The notes under the pieces were generated by a model. That model was not told the DNA's origin, searched no databases, and was given only the letters and a program-made list of their open reading frames with translations. A stretch of DNA of 64,000 bases from positions 1 to 64,000 of the forward strand of contig CAZHEV010000004.1 in NCBI GenBank assembly GCA_964531335.1. Direction: 5' to 3'. The position numbers were made by a program, and so were the translations under genes. The stretch comes from CAZHEV01 sp964531335 [NCBI: uncultured bacterium] (lineage in GTDB: Bacteria; Eisenbacteria; RBG-16-71-46; CAZHEV01). Shown in pieces: positions 16,575-25,332 of the stretch (positions are counted from its first letter, which is position 1; every line of letters begins with the position of its first letter).

Positions 16575-18437
16575 ATGTCCGCAATTCTGGCCGTCTCGTG
16601 TAAATCTGCTGACGGTGGGCTCGGCGAACGCTGCAAGGCGGCGGTGTCCCGTCTGAGCGAGCGGGGCGATAGGGTCATCGTCCGGGAGGCTCGAAACGGG
16701 CTGATCGCCTCAGCGTGTCCCTCGCCCGCGGCGGACGCAGGCATCCCCGGAGCGGACTTTGCCGAGCGGGGCGGCGTCTTGTGCGCGTGCCACGGGAGCC
16801 TCTACGAGCTCGACGACCTCTATAAATCGATGGGTATCGAGAAGCCCGCCGACGCGGATACACACCCGGCCGGCGCGATTCTCGACTCCTACCTGAGATG
16901 GGGACAGGGCGCGGTCCGCTACTGGACCGGTGAAGCGTCCTTCGCCATATTCGACGCCCGCCAGCGGATGCTCATAGCCGGGCGGGACCATCTGGGGACA
17001 AGACCTCTCTTCTACAGCGGCAACGGCGAGCTGACCGCGTTGAGCACGGACATAAGGACCCTTCTCGCCTTGCACGGAAAGAGTCCCGAGCCGGATCCTG
17101 TGGTCATGCGCCGGTTCCTCTGCCAGGGCTACTTTCACGACGAGCGCACATTCTTTCTAAAGGTTTCGAGGGTGCAGCCGGGCTCTTTCGTTCTTGTTCG
17201 CGACGGGAGAGTTACTGAGATGAGGTATTGGCGCCTGGAGGACGCGGAGCCTGTGCGCTACCGGGACCCGGAGGACTACGGGCGCCGGTTCGTGGAGCTG
17301 CTCTCGCAATCGATAGAGCGCAGGCACGTCCGCTCTCCGGCCTTCGGGTCCAGTCTGAGCGGCGGCCTGGACTCCTCGTCGATGGTCTGCCTCGTCCACG
17401 AGCTCCGAAAGCGCGCGGGGATCGAGCTTCCTCTTCCCGTCGCCGCGGTCGCGTTCCCGGGCAGCAGATATGATGAGAGCGAGTACATAGATGCCGTCAT
17501 CGACAAGTGCGGCAACACGGGCGCGGTCACCTCGCCCCATTACTGGGACGTCTTCGAGGAGCTGGAGAGGCTATGCTCCTTCCATGACGAGCCCGGAATA
17601 GCGATGTCTGTCGTAATATTCTGGATCCAGAAGGCCGTGGCCCGTGACGTGGGCATGCGCTGGCAGCTCAGCGGCGCCGGAGCGGACGAGGTGCTGGCCG
17701 GCGAGCTGCACTACTTCTCGGACATTCTGAGAACGGGAAAGCTCAAGGATCTCGCGGCGGAGATAGGGGGATATGCGCGGATCAACTCGATGGGACATTC
17801 CAGGACGGCCCTGGCTCTGCTCATGCGTTACGGGATAGCGCCCCTTACGCCCAAGCCGCTGCGGGACATCCGGCGGGCCGTGAGCCCGAGGCAAAGCTTC
17901 CCCTGGCTCGGTCCGGCGCTGGGCAAGCTCCCCAGGGAGCCCGAGCCTCAGCCGGCGCCGGGGTTCAATGACATGTTCCACAGGGAGATGGCGGTGACCG
18001 TTCAGTCGCGATACACCCCGCTCCTTCTCCTTTACGAGGACAGGAACTCGGGGAAAGTGGGCATAGAGTCGAGGTTCCCCTTCCTGGATCTCGACTTGGT
18101 ACGGTTCTGTTTCGGCATTCCCAGGGAGGAGCTGATGTCCGAGGGGCAGGCCAAGGTGGTTCTCAAGCGTGGAATGCGGGGCATACTGCCGGAAGCGGTT
18201 TGGCGGAGAGAGGCCAAGAGCGGCATACCGGAGCTTCTCACCACTTGGCTCACGCGGACCTACAGGCCCAGGGTCGAGTCCTGGCTCAGGTCGTCTCGCC
18301 TTGTGGCGGACGGATGGCTCAGGGGCCCCGAGCTGAACCAGCTATACGAGAGATACGCCGGGGGAGAGCACGGCCTGAGGCGTCGTTTCTGGAGAGCTTT
18401 CGCGCTGGAGGGCTGGTACCGCAACTTCTGGCCGTAG
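16575..18437 (+). CDS. Asparagine-synthase-like amidotransferase lacking the N-terminal cysteine
   Basis: The 620-residue protein has the two-domain layout of glutamine-hydrolysing asparagine synthase: an N-terminal Ntn-like domain (GRDHLGTRPLFY near 136) and a C-terminal ATP-pyrophosphatase domain with SGGLDSSS at residues 262-269. Such proteins recur in exosortase-type EPS clusters and are presumed to amidate a uronic acid or similar sugar. The catalytic Cys2 required for glutamine hydrolysis is absent (sequence starts MSAILAV), so it probably uses free ammonia or has another activity. It lies between the priming transferase and a GNAT gene in one operon. Confidence 0.8.
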   Translation: MSAILAVSCKSADGGLGERCKAAVSRLSERGDRVIVREARNGLIASACPSPAADAGIPGADFAERGGVLCACHGSLYELDDLYKSMGIEKPADADTHPAGAILDSYLRWGQGAVRYWTGEASFAIFDARQRMLIAGRDHLGTRPLFYSGNGELTALSTDIRTLLALHGKSPEPDPVVMRRFLCQGYFHDERTFFLKVSRVQPGSFVLVRDGRVTEMRYWRLEDAEPVRYRDPEDYGRRFVELLSQSIERRHVRSPAFGSSLSGGLDSSSMVCLVHELRKRAGIELPLPVAAVAFPGSRYDESEYIDAVIDKCGNTGAVTSPHYWDVFEELERLCSFHDEPGIAMSVVIFWIQKAVARDVGMRWQLSGAGADEVLAGELHYFSDILRTGKLKDLAAEIGGYARINSMGHSRTALALLMRYGIAPLTPKPLRDIRRAVSPRQSFPWLGPALGKLPREPEPQPAPGFNDMFHREMAVTVQSRYTPLLLLYEDRNSGKVGIESRFPFLDLDLVRFCFGIPREELMSEGQAKVVLKRGMRGILPEAVWRREAKSGIPELLTTWLTRTYRPRVESWLRSSRLVADGWLRGPELNQLYERYAGGEHGLRRRFWRAFALEGWYRNFWP

Positions 18438-18462
18438 AAGGCATTTGGCCCCGGGGCTTTCG

Positions 18463-19542
18463 ATGACCTCCGCATCCGAAAAGAACGATTTCCAGATTGA
18501 GCTGATCGACGACATGGCCGAGGTCTCGGTGCTCGAAGACGCTCTGGCCGAGCTGGACGAGCGCCATCCGCCCGAGACGGTCTATCAGAGCAAGGATTTT
18601 CTCCTTCCCTGGCTCTCCTACTCTTCACGCAAAGCGACCCTACAGGCCAGAGTGCTGCGCACGAACGGCGCGGCGGCGGTACTGCCTCTAATGGCCGACG
18701 TCGTAAGGCGGGGTCCATTCAGAGTCCGCAGGCTCGGGTTTCCCACTCACGGCGGCCACCCTCCCTCGCTCGACTTGCGCTGCGGGGAAAAGGAAGCCCT
18801 GGCCGCCGCGGAGGAGCTTCTCTCGGCTTACACTGCGCGCGGCGCGGGATGGCACCTCCTGTCCCTTCGCCACCTGAGCGGCAGTAGCGCGCTCCTGAGA
18901 ATACTGCCCGGTCTCTGCCGCGAGCGCGGCCTGGTCTACTCCTGCCTGCCGGCCCGGCGCGAGGGATACCTGGTGCTGGAGGGGGACTGGGACTCCTACG
19001 TTGCCCGCCTCACCATGAACCACCGCAGAGAGGTGAGGAGATGCTTCAAGCGCGTAAGCGGCGCGGACGGTTGGGAGCTCTACGATATGTGGCCGACCGA
19101 GGGCGAGGTGCAGGGCGTCCTTGATAGATACCTCGCGGTGCTTGGATCCAGTTGGAAATCCGCGGAGGAGGACGGGCACTTCGTAGAGTTTCTCGACGGC
19201 CTGATGCGCTCCTTCGCCGCCCGCGGGGACCTGCTCCTGTCCTGGTTGAAGGGCCCGGAGGGGGACGGCGCCGCGCTTCTTCAGCTTCGGCGCGGCGGGA
19301 TGATCGCCGCTTTTCATCAGGCCTACGATGAGCGCTGCCCTATCAGGAGCCCTGGTACCGCGCTGCTCGGATACGCCATATCGAGGGCCTTCGAGCTGGG
19401 AACCGTGATCTACGACTTCTCTACCTCGGCGGAGCACATTCACAGGTGGGGCCCGTTGTACCGAAACACTTGCCATGTCTATGTGACCAAGAGATCGCCG
19501 CTGGGCTGGATCATCCAGAGACAGATGGCCAAGCGCCACTAA
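18463..19542 (+). CDS. GNAT-family acyltransferase (CelD/BioF2-like)
   Basis: This 359-residue acyltransferase resembles the proteins at 5874 and 7013 in architecture. It has a central basic helix MNHRREVRRCFKRVSG (about 187) and a C-terminal GNAT core ending with FELGTVIYDFSTSAEHIHRWG. It probably acylates the exopolysaccharide. ATG at 18463 follows the amidotransferase stop by 25 bp. A TTG at 18445 is an alternative start, and neither has a strong ribosome site. It is the last gene of the plus-strand unit and convergent with a glycosyltransferase. Confidence 0.68.
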   Translation: MTSASEKNDFQIELIDDMAEVSVLEDALAELDERHPPETVYQSKDFLLPWLSYSSRKATLQARVLRTNGAAAVLPLMADVVRRGPFRVRRLGFPTHGGHPPSLDLRCGEKEALAAAEELLSAYTARGAGWHLLSLRHLSGSSALLRILPGLCRERGLVYSCLPARREGYLVLEGDWDSYVARLTMNHRREVRRCFKRVSGADGWELYDMWPTEGEVQGVLDRYLAVLGSSWKSAEEDGHFVEFLDGLMRSFAARGDLLLSWLKGPEGDGAALLQLRRGGMIAAFHQAYDERCPIRSPGTALLGYAISRAFELGTVIYDFSTSAEHIHRWGPLYRNTCHVYVTKRSPLGWIIQRQMAKRH

Positions 19543-19583
19543 TCGACCGCCGGCCGGGGCGCCGCCGCTGTTCCCGACGGCCT

Positions 19584-20699
19584 TCAGCGCCTCGCCAGGG
19601 ACTCGAAGAGGTCCTCGAACCGGGAGACCGTTCGGTCCACGTGGTAGTCCGAGGCGACCTCGCGTCCCGTCCTCGAGAGCTCTTCGGCGAGGCGGGGGTC
19701 CTCGAGCAGGCGCCGCACGGCGTCCGCGAGGGCCCTGGGGTCCTCGGGCGGGACAATTATCCCCGCGCGGCCGTCCTTCAGCAGGCGGCGCGGCCCGAAG
19801 GGGCAGTCGACGGACACTACGGGGGTCCCGCAGGCCATGGCCTCGACAAGCACATTTCCGAACCCCTCCCGGCGCGAGGAGAGTATCAGGGCCGCGGCGC
19901 GACTGTAGACGGCGAAGGGATTGTTGACGCTTCCCGGCAGTGAGACGCGATCGCCGACACCCAGACCGGCGGCCAGCGACTCCAGCTCGCCGCGCAGGGG
20001 GCCTTCGCCGAGAATCACAAGGTGACTCTCGGCAGGGAAGGCTTTGAGGAGAGCGAAGGCCCTTATCAGAACGTCGAACCCCTTGGCCGGGACAAGCCTG
20101 CCGGATGAGACCAGAAGCGGTCCGCCGCCGCGGGGCAGGGGGATCTCGGGAGCCAAATCCTTCATCGAGTGCAGGGAGTCTCCGAAGACCGGGTTCGGCA
20201 GCACGGTAATGGAGAGGTCGGGGCGCCGAAGTGTCGCGCGCAGCTCTTCGCCTATCTCCGCCAGCGGAACGGCCACCGTGGCGGCGGACCCGTAGAGCGC
20301 GCGCATCGCCAACACTCTGAAAGGGCGCCACTTCGCCTCCGAGAGGTAGATGTCGGGCGGCGTGTGCTCGCTCGCGACGACGGCGAAGCGACTTCCGGGG
20401 AGCTTCGAGGCCAGGATCGCGGCGAGATTGGCCGCATTGGTACCGGAGTAGATTACACTGGCTCCCGCCTCTTTCATTTGGGCGGCCAGAGCGGGCGCCG
20501 CGAACCTGGCCCGGGCTCCCTCCAGGCTCCGGACCCGCACGTCGCGGGGCACCTGGGGCAGAAGCAGCCCTTTCATCTCGCCCAGTATCAATACCGGCCG
20601 AAAGCGCCGGCGGTCGATACGGTCGAGCACGTTCAGGACCACGCGCTCTATGCCTCCCGCGTCGAATGCGGGCAGATAGAAGCCTATGGTGTGAGCCAT
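19584..20699 (-). CDS. Family 4 (GT-B) glycosyltransferase
   Basis: The 371-residue GT4 enzyme opens with IGFYLPAFDAGGIERVVLN, the classic N-terminal signature of retaining glycosyltransferases. It contains LVSSGRLVPAKGFDVLIRAF (about 195) and the donor-binding SRREGFGNVLVEAMACGTPVV in the GT1 domain (about 290). It likely adds one sugar of the repeat unit. ATG at 20699 has GCAGGTGGG immediately upstream. It stands alone on the minus strand between two plus-strand genes. Confidence 0.88.
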   Translation of the reverse strand: MAHTIGFYLPAFDAGGIERVVLNVLDRIDRRRFRPVLILGEMKGLLLPQVPRDVRVRSLEGARARFAAPALAAQMKEAGASVIYSGTNAANLAAILASKLPGSRFAVVASEHTPPDIYLSEAKWRPFRVLAMRALYGSAATVAVPLAEIGEELRATLRRPDLSITVLPNPVFGDSLHSMKDLAPEIPLPRGGGPLLVSSGRLVPAKGFDVLIRAFALLKAFPAESHLVILGEGPLRGELESLAAGLGVGDRVSLPGSVNNPFAVYSRAAALILSSRREGFGNVLVEAMACGTPVVSVDCPFGPRRLLKDGRAGIIVPPEDPRALADAVRRLLEDPRLAEELSRTGREVASDYHVDRTVSRFEDLFESLARR

Positions 20700-20735
20700 C
20701 CCACCTGCGTCCGTATGGGTTTTGGACTACCAGAC

Positions 20736-20765
20736 TTGCGCCTTCATCGAAATCCAGTCGATAAT
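20736..20765 (+). promoter_or_regulatory. Candidate promoter for the second sulfotransferase gene
   Basis: TTGCGC (20736-20741), 18-bp spacer, GATAAT (20760-20765), in the divergent gap 109 bp before the ATG. Confidence 0.35.
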
Positions 20766-20873
20766 GTATCCTGCCGGGCCCGGAGGCAACGACAAACGGG
20801 GCGTCCTCGTCCGGGGCCCTTGAGAGCCTCGTGCCCGGGGACGAAAACTCAGGTAGAGGAGAGAGCCGCGCCA

Positions 20874-21863
20874 ATGAATCGAGAACGGGAGTCGAAAAGG
20901 GAGAGCCCCATATTCATCGTCGGACTGCCGCGTTCCGGCACGACGTTGATGAGGTTCATGCTGTGCGCCCACCCCCGCATCTGCATAGCTCCCGAGACCA
21001 ACTACCTCAACCGCTGGATGAGGTTCTACTCGCACCTCGACATCACCCGCCGCAAGCAGTTCGAGGCGTTCTGGGAGGACTTCGCCAAAGTAGAGTTGTT
21101 TCCCTCGTTCGGCATCTCTCCGGACTCGACCCTCGCCAGGATCGAGGCGTCGGACGCTCGCGATCACAGGACCGTCTTCTCGTGCATCTGCAGTGAGTAC
21201 GCGGCGAAGATGGAAAAGGCCAGGTGGGGTGAGAAGACCCCCAAGCACGAGCAGTATCTCGACGTGCTGATGGGATGGTTCCCCGGCGCGCGCGTCCTGT
21301 TTCTGCTTCGAGACCCCAGGGCGGTGGCGGCATCGCTCCTTTCCAAGGACTGGGGAGGCTCCTTCGTCCACGCTCACGCGGAGAGATGGCGCAAGAGCTC
21401 GGTCCGCGCCGGCAGGTGGGCCGCAGACGAAAGGGTGTCGGTGATCTCGTACGAGCGGTTGGTCCGCGAGCCCGAAAGAGCGCTGAGGGAGATCTGTCGC
21501 TTTCTGCGGGAGGACTTCGTGCCCGAGATGATAGATCGATCCGATGTCTCGCGGTACGTGCTCTATCCCGACAGGCCGGAGTCCCAGAGGAGCATCCCGG
21601 TTCTGAGACCCCTGAACCCCGAGGGGATAGACAGGTGGAGATCGAAGCTGTCCCGGCGCGATGTGGCCGTGATAGAGCACGTGGCGCGCGAGGAGATGGA
21701 AAAGAGAGGCTATCGCGCAGAGGGCGGCGGTCTCCGTGCGGCGGACCGCGGTCTCCTCCTCCTCGACAAGCTCCGGGCGCCCCTGGAGTCTCTCGGTCGG
21801 GAACCCTTCGGAAGAGTGATGAGAGCGAGGCTCAGAACTTACCTCAAGAGCCTCGGATCCTAG
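20874..21863 (+). CDS. Sulfotransferase family protein
   Basis: The 329-residue protein has the PAPS-binding loop IVGLPRSGTTLMRFML (about 15-30), WGEKTPKHEQYL, and the 3'-phosphate motif LFLLRDPRAVAASLLS (about 140). It is a second, divergent sulfotransferase in the locus, suggesting a sulfated product. ATG at 20874 is preceded by GAGGAGAG about 10 bases upstream. The longer open frame upstream is antisense to the GT4 gene and is not coding. It marks the right edge of the polysaccharide locus. Confidence 0.85.
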   Translation: MNRERESKRESPIFIVGLPRSGTTLMRFMLCAHPRICIAPETNYLNRWMRFYSHLDITRRKQFEAFWEDFAKVELFPSFGISPDSTLARIEASDARDHRTVFSCICSEYAAKMEKARWGEKTPKHEQYLDVLMGWFPGARVLFLLRDPRAVAASLLSKDWGGSFVHAHAERWRKSSVRAGRWAADERVSVISYERLVREPERALREICRFLREDFVPEMIDRSDVSRYVLYPDRPESQRSIPVLRPLNPEGIDRWRSKLSRRDVAVIEHVAREEMEKRGYRAEGGGLRAADRGLLLLDKLRAPLESLGREPFGRVMRARLRTYLKSLGS

Positions 21864-22013
21864 ATCCCCTCGCCGTGCTCGCCGCGGCCGTTTATCCTTG
21901 ATGGGTCCAGGCGGCCTCTATAGTCTTTGATGCGGGAGGACAACCGGAGCTCCCCGGTCGCGAGGACGAGACTCTTTGACTCCACGACACCGCGGAAGCT
22001 CCGGCGGATTCGT

Positions 22014-22739
22014 ATGTCTTCAGAACAGTCAATCAAGGATAGACTCGACGGCGTTCTCGAGTCGATAGCCGGCGCGGCGGCCAGGGCGGGCCGGTCCGCC
22101 GACGAGATCACGCTGGTGGGAGTCAGCAAGAAGAAACCGGCCTCCGCGGTCCGCGAGGCGATAGAGGCGGGCCTGCTGGAGGTAGGGGAGAACCGCGTTC
22201 AGGAGGCCGAGGCGAAGTTCGGGGAGATCAGAGCCGGCCTCGACTCCACCGGGCCCCCAGTGCGGTGGCACATGGTCGGACATCTGCAGCGCAACAAGGC
22301 CAAGACGGCCGTTGAACTCTTCGACATGATACAATCGATTGATTCGGTTAGGCTTGCGCGAGCAGTGGACAAGGCGGCGACCGCCCGCGGCAAAGTGATT
22401 GACGTGCTCGTCGAGGTGAACACGTCCGGTGAGCGGAGCAAGTTCGGGGTGTCTCCCGGCGAGGCGATCAAGTTCGTGCGCAATCTTGCCGATCTTAAAG
22501 GGTTGCGGGTGCGGGGACTGATGACCGTAGGGCCTCTCACGCCGGATCCTGAGCGCGCAAGACCCGCGTTTCGGAGCTTGCGTGAGCTGGCCGAGGCGAT
22601 CCGCGCCGAGGGATATCCCTGGGCCGAGATTCGCTACCTCTCGATGGGTATGACCGCGGATATGGGTCAGGCGATCGAAGAGGGGTCCAACATGGTCAGA
22701 GTCGGGACGGGCATCTTCGGGCGGAGGGCTCAGGGCTGA
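22014..22739 (+). CDS. yggS: YggS-family PLP homeostasis protein
   Basis: The 241-residue PLP-binding protein (YggS/PROSC) buffers pyridoxal phosphate in the cytosol. LVGVSKKKPASAV contains the PLP lysine. GENRVQEA, WHMVGHLQRNKAK, LVEVNTSGERSKFG and YLSMGMTADMGQAIEEGSNMVRVGTGIFG are all family signatures. The start at 22014 gives the normal length; a GTG/ATG further upstream would add 29 residues without similarity. Its stop overlaps the next ATG (TGATG). The cluster yggS-yggT-divIVA is a conserved division-associated arrangement in many bacteria, here without sepF or pgeF. Confidence 0.9.
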   Translation: MSSEQSIKDRLDGVLESIAGAAARAGRSADEITLVGVSKKKPASAVREAIEAGLLEVGENRVQEAEAKFGEIRAGLDSTGPPVRWHMVGHLQRNKAKTAVELFDMIQSIDSVRLARAVDKAATARGKVIDVLVEVNTSGERSKFGVSPGEAIKFVRNLADLKGLRVRGLMTVGPLTPDPERARPAFRSLRELAEAIRAEGYPWAEIRYLSMGMTADMGQAIEEGSNMVRVGTGIFGRRAQG

Positions 22740-23035
22740 TGTTCGTTCTGGGCAATCTCATAGAAGGCCTCGGCGTTCTGATGTCCGTGCTCCTGAATCT
22801 CTACATGATTGCGATTGTAATTTACGCGTTGATGTCATGGTTCGAGCCGAGCCCTTACAATCCATTCGTGAGATTCGTCACCAGCGTGTGCGAGCCGACG
22901 CTTTCGGCCTTAAGGAGTTTTCTGCCGCGGGGATTGGGTGTCGATATCTCTCCCCTCGTGGCGATCGCTATAATATATCTTACGAGAAGAGTAGTCGCGG
23001 AATCGTTGGTGCAATTGGGCGGCCAACTGAGGTAG
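22739..23035 (+). CDS. yggT: YggT-family membrane protein
   Basis: A 98-residue integral membrane protein of the YggT family, with two hydrophobic stretches. MSWFEPSPYNPFVRFV matches the conserved W-(F/V)-x-P-x(2)-N-P motif, and CEPTLSALRSFLPRGLGVDISPLVA matches the P-x3-P-[IL]-R region. It has been linked to ion/osmotic tolerance and envelope assembly in other bacteria, but its molecular role is uncertain. The ATG is translationally coupled to yggS. Confidence 0.88.
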   Translation: MFVLGNLIEGLGVLMSVLLNLYMIAIVIYALMSWFEPSPYNPFVRFVTSVCEPTLSALRSFLPRGLGVDISPLVAIAIIYLTRRVVAESLVQLGGQLR

Positions 23036-23051
23036 ATTTGATTTAGCCCCC

Positions 23052-23075
23052 GGCCTGTGTTTGCGGACACGGGCC
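23052..23075 (+). other. Stem-loop between yggT and divIVA
   Basis: GGCCTGTGT (23052-23060) pairs with ACACGGGCC (23067-23075) through 9 bp including one G-U, around a 6-nt loop. No U-run follows. It may stabilise or partly terminate the yggST message ahead of divIVA. Confidence 0.35.
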
Positions 23076-23118
23076 CTTACCCTGAATGCGACTAAGCGCA
23101 CTAGGAGGTGCTTGAAAC

Positions 23119-24096
23119 GTGAAACTCAGCCCGCTTGACATCAGGAGACAGGAGTTCAAAAGGGTGGTTCGGGGAGTCGACCCCGAGGAAGTCAGCGTCT
23201 TCCTGGACATGGTGGCCGGGGAATACGAGCGAATCCTCCGTGAGAATCAGTCTATCGCCGAGGAGCGAGATGACCTCAAACGCAAGGTCGACGAGTTCGA
23301 CGGGATGAGGGAGGCCATACAAGGGGCGGTTGTGATGGCCAAGAAGAGCGGTGACGAAGCCCTCAACCAGGCCAGGAAAGAGGCCGATCTGCGACTCAAG
23401 GAGGCCGAGGTCGAGTCGGAGCGATTGCTGGAGGACGCGAGGCGCCGGGTCACTTTGCTCAACAGAGAGATGGACGATATCAGGAACCAGCGAGCCATCC
23501 TGATAGGCCGTCTGAAATCGCTCCTGGACGGGCAAACGCAGATGCTGGAGGCGTATGTGGCGGACTGGGGCCAGGATGAGGACCGCGCAGGCCGGAGCGA
23601 CCGGGCGCGGTCGCACAACCTCGAGGAAAGAGAGGAGCCGGTGGAGTTCCGGCGCGAGTCACACGCGCGCGATAGGGACCGGCGCGACGACGATTCGGCG
23701 GAGTTCCATCACCCGTCGCGCTCCCTGGACAGGGATGAGCCTCGGACCGCCGATTCCGACGAGTTTTATCGCATGTCGCGCCCGCGGCAGGACGATGTGC
23801 CTCAGACGGACGGGCGCATGGAGCAAACCGAGTCCCGGGAGCCTTCGGCGAACTCCAATCCAGGTGAAGAGGCCGAGACCGCGCCTCCGTTCGACCGTGC
23901 GGAGCGCGATGAGACGGCCCGTCTCGACGAATCTCTGAGATCTCCCGATCGTCCCCAGCCCTCCGGCGAATCGCGATGGGCAAGGTTCCTGAAGCCCGGG
24001 TCGCTGCGCCCCAGGGAGCGAGGCGAGGATCCCCGGTACGTGAGGCCGCCAAGGCCGGTGGTGGACAGCAAGGGCGGCGGTGACGAGGGCAGGTGA
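23119..24096 (+). CDS. divIVA: DivIVA-domain protein with long charged C-terminal tail
   Basis: The 325-residue cytoplasmic protein has an N-terminal DivIVA domain (SPLDIRRQEFKRVVRGVDPEEVSVFLDMVA, positions 4-33) and a coiled coil to about residue 145. DivIVA proteins mark curved membranes and organise growth or division sites. The tail (about 150-325) is unusual: Arg/Asp/Glu/Ser-rich, probably disordered, with three imperfect repeats around VEFRRES, AEFHHPS and DEFYRMS. GTG start at 23119 has a textbook ribosome site AGGAGGTG (23103-23110). It follows yggST and precedes yggU. Confidence 0.85.
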   Translation: MKLSPLDIRRQEFKRVVRGVDPEEVSVFLDMVAGEYERILRENQSIAEERDDLKRKVDEFDGMREAIQGAVVMAKKSGDEALNQARKEADLRLKEAEVESERLLEDARRRVTLLNREMDDIRNQRAILIGRLKSLLDGQTQMLEAYVADWGQDEDRAGRSDRARSHNLEEREEPVEFRRESHARDRDRRDDDSAEFHHPSRSLDRDEPRTADSDEFYRMSRPRQDDVPQTDGRMEQTESREPSANSNPGEEAETAPPFDRAERDETARLDESLRSPDRPQPSGESRWARFLKPGSLRPRERGEDPRYVRPPRPVVDSKGGGDEGR

Positions 24097-24150
24097 CCCG
24101 GAGCGCCCCGCAGGACGGCCCGACCGCGGACGGCGAAAGGGGGCTTAACA

Positions 24151-24399
24151 ATGGGCGGCAGAGGCATTACAATCGACGTCTTGGTGCAGCCCAGGGCCTC
24201 CAGGAACGAGGTCCTCGGTACCGATGAAGCGGGCCGGATGAAGGTGCGCGTTACGGCGCCGCCTGTCGAGGGCGCGGCCAACGAGTGCATTGTGGATCTG
24301 CTGTCCCGCCACTTCGGCGTGCCCAAGCGAAACATTGCCATTGTGTCCGGCGAAAGAGGGCGGCGAAAGAAGGTGAGAATCGCCGGCCTGGAAGGATAA
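24151..24399 (+). CDS. yggU: DUF167/YggU family protein
   Basis: An 82-residue protein of the DUF167 (YggU) family. The hallmark V.V.PRASRNEV near residue 12 and LKVRVTAPPVEGAANECIVDLLS (here MKVRVTAPPVEGAANE) are present, as is the basic IVSGERGRRKKVRI end. Function is unknown, though it is widely linked to yggS/yggT genes. AAGGGGG precedes the ATG by 8 bp. Confidence 0.9.
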   Translation: MGGRGITIDVLVQPRASRNEVLGTDEAGRMKVRVTAPPVEGAANECIVDLLSRHFGVPKRNIAIVSGERGRRKKVRIAGLEG

Positions 24400-24489
24400 G
24401 GGTTCCGCCGCGCGCGAGAGGGGACCGGGGGGGGCGGCTCCGGGCGCCCGGAAGGCCCGACGCCGTCCCATTAGGAACAGGAGAAGCTG

Positions 24490-25332
24490 ATGGCTGGAGA
24501 TCTGGTTGCGGACATCAAGGACGCCGTCGATTACCTGCGCGGGGTGACCGACGCCGCTCCCAGGGTGGGGGTCATTCTGGGGACGGGATTGGGCTCGCTG
24601 GCCACCGCGGTCGAAAAGGAAACCTCGGTCGGTTACACGGATATCCCTCATTTTCCCTCGTCCACCGTTGAAGGGCACGCCGGCGAGCTGGTCTTCGGCA
24701 AGCTGGCGGGGGTCGATATCGTAGCGATGTCGGGCAGGGTTCATTACTACGAGGGTTATTCGATGAAAGAGGTCGCGTTCCCGGTCAGGGTGATGAGGGC
24801 GCTCGGCTGCGAGGACTTGTTCCTGTCCAACGCTGCCGGAGGCCTGAATCCTCTCTATGAGGCCGGGGACATCGTCCTGACGGTTGATCACATCAACCTC
24901 ATGGGGGACAATCCGCTGATAGGCCCCAACCAGGACGAGCTGGGGCCCAGGTTCCCCGACATGTCGGAACCTTATGACAGAAAGCTGATCCAAATAGCAG
25001 AAGACGTCGCCCTCGACGAACGAATCGTTCTGCATAAGGGAGTATTTGCGGGGGTCGCCGGTCCGAATCTGGAGACCGCGGCCGAGTACAGGTTTCTAAG
25101 GACCATAGGCGCGGACCTGGTGGGAATGTCCCTGATCCCTGAGGACATCGTGGCCGTTCATGGAGGCCTCAGGGTACTTGCTTTCACCGTGGTGACCGAC
25201 CTGTGTTTTCCCGATTCGCTGAAGCCGGCCGACATACAGGAGATCATCAGAGTCGCGGCCGAGGCGGAACCGAAGCTTACCAGGCTCGTAATCGGCGTGC
25301 TGCGCGCGTTGGAAGGAGGCGCTGGAGATTGA
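24490..25332 (+). CDS. punA: Purine nucleoside phosphorylase
   Basis: The 280-residue trimeric-type PNP cleaves purine nucleosides with phosphate to base and ribose-1-phosphate. ILGTGLGS (about 30-37) binds phosphate, GRVHYYEGYS supplies the loop around His86-Tyr88, LSNAAGGL and GPNLETAAEYRF form the base and ribose sites, and GADLVGMSLIPE carries the ribose-contacting Met. AGGAGAAG lies before ATG. It is the first gene of a tight run with the DksA-like gene and lspA. Confidence 0.92.
   Translation: MAGDLVADIKDAVDYLRGVTDAAPRVGVILGTGLGSLATAVEKETSVGYTDIPHFPSSTVEGHAGELVFGKLAGVDIVAMSGRVHYYEGYSMKEVAFPVRVMRALGCEDLFLSNAAGGLNPLYEAGDIVLTVDHINLMGDNPLIGPNQDELGPRFPDMSEPYDRKLIQIAEDVALDERIVLHKGVFAGVAGPNLETAAEYRFLRTIGADLVGMSLIPEDIVAVHGGLRVLAFTVVTDLCFPDSLKPADIQEIIRVAAEAEPKLTRLVIGVLRALEGGAGD

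Noticed and set aside
18688-20874. 728-codon minus-strand open frame overlapping the GNAT and GT4 genes
   Set aside because: Covers two well-supported genes in other frames and has low-complexity Arg/Gly/Pro composition.
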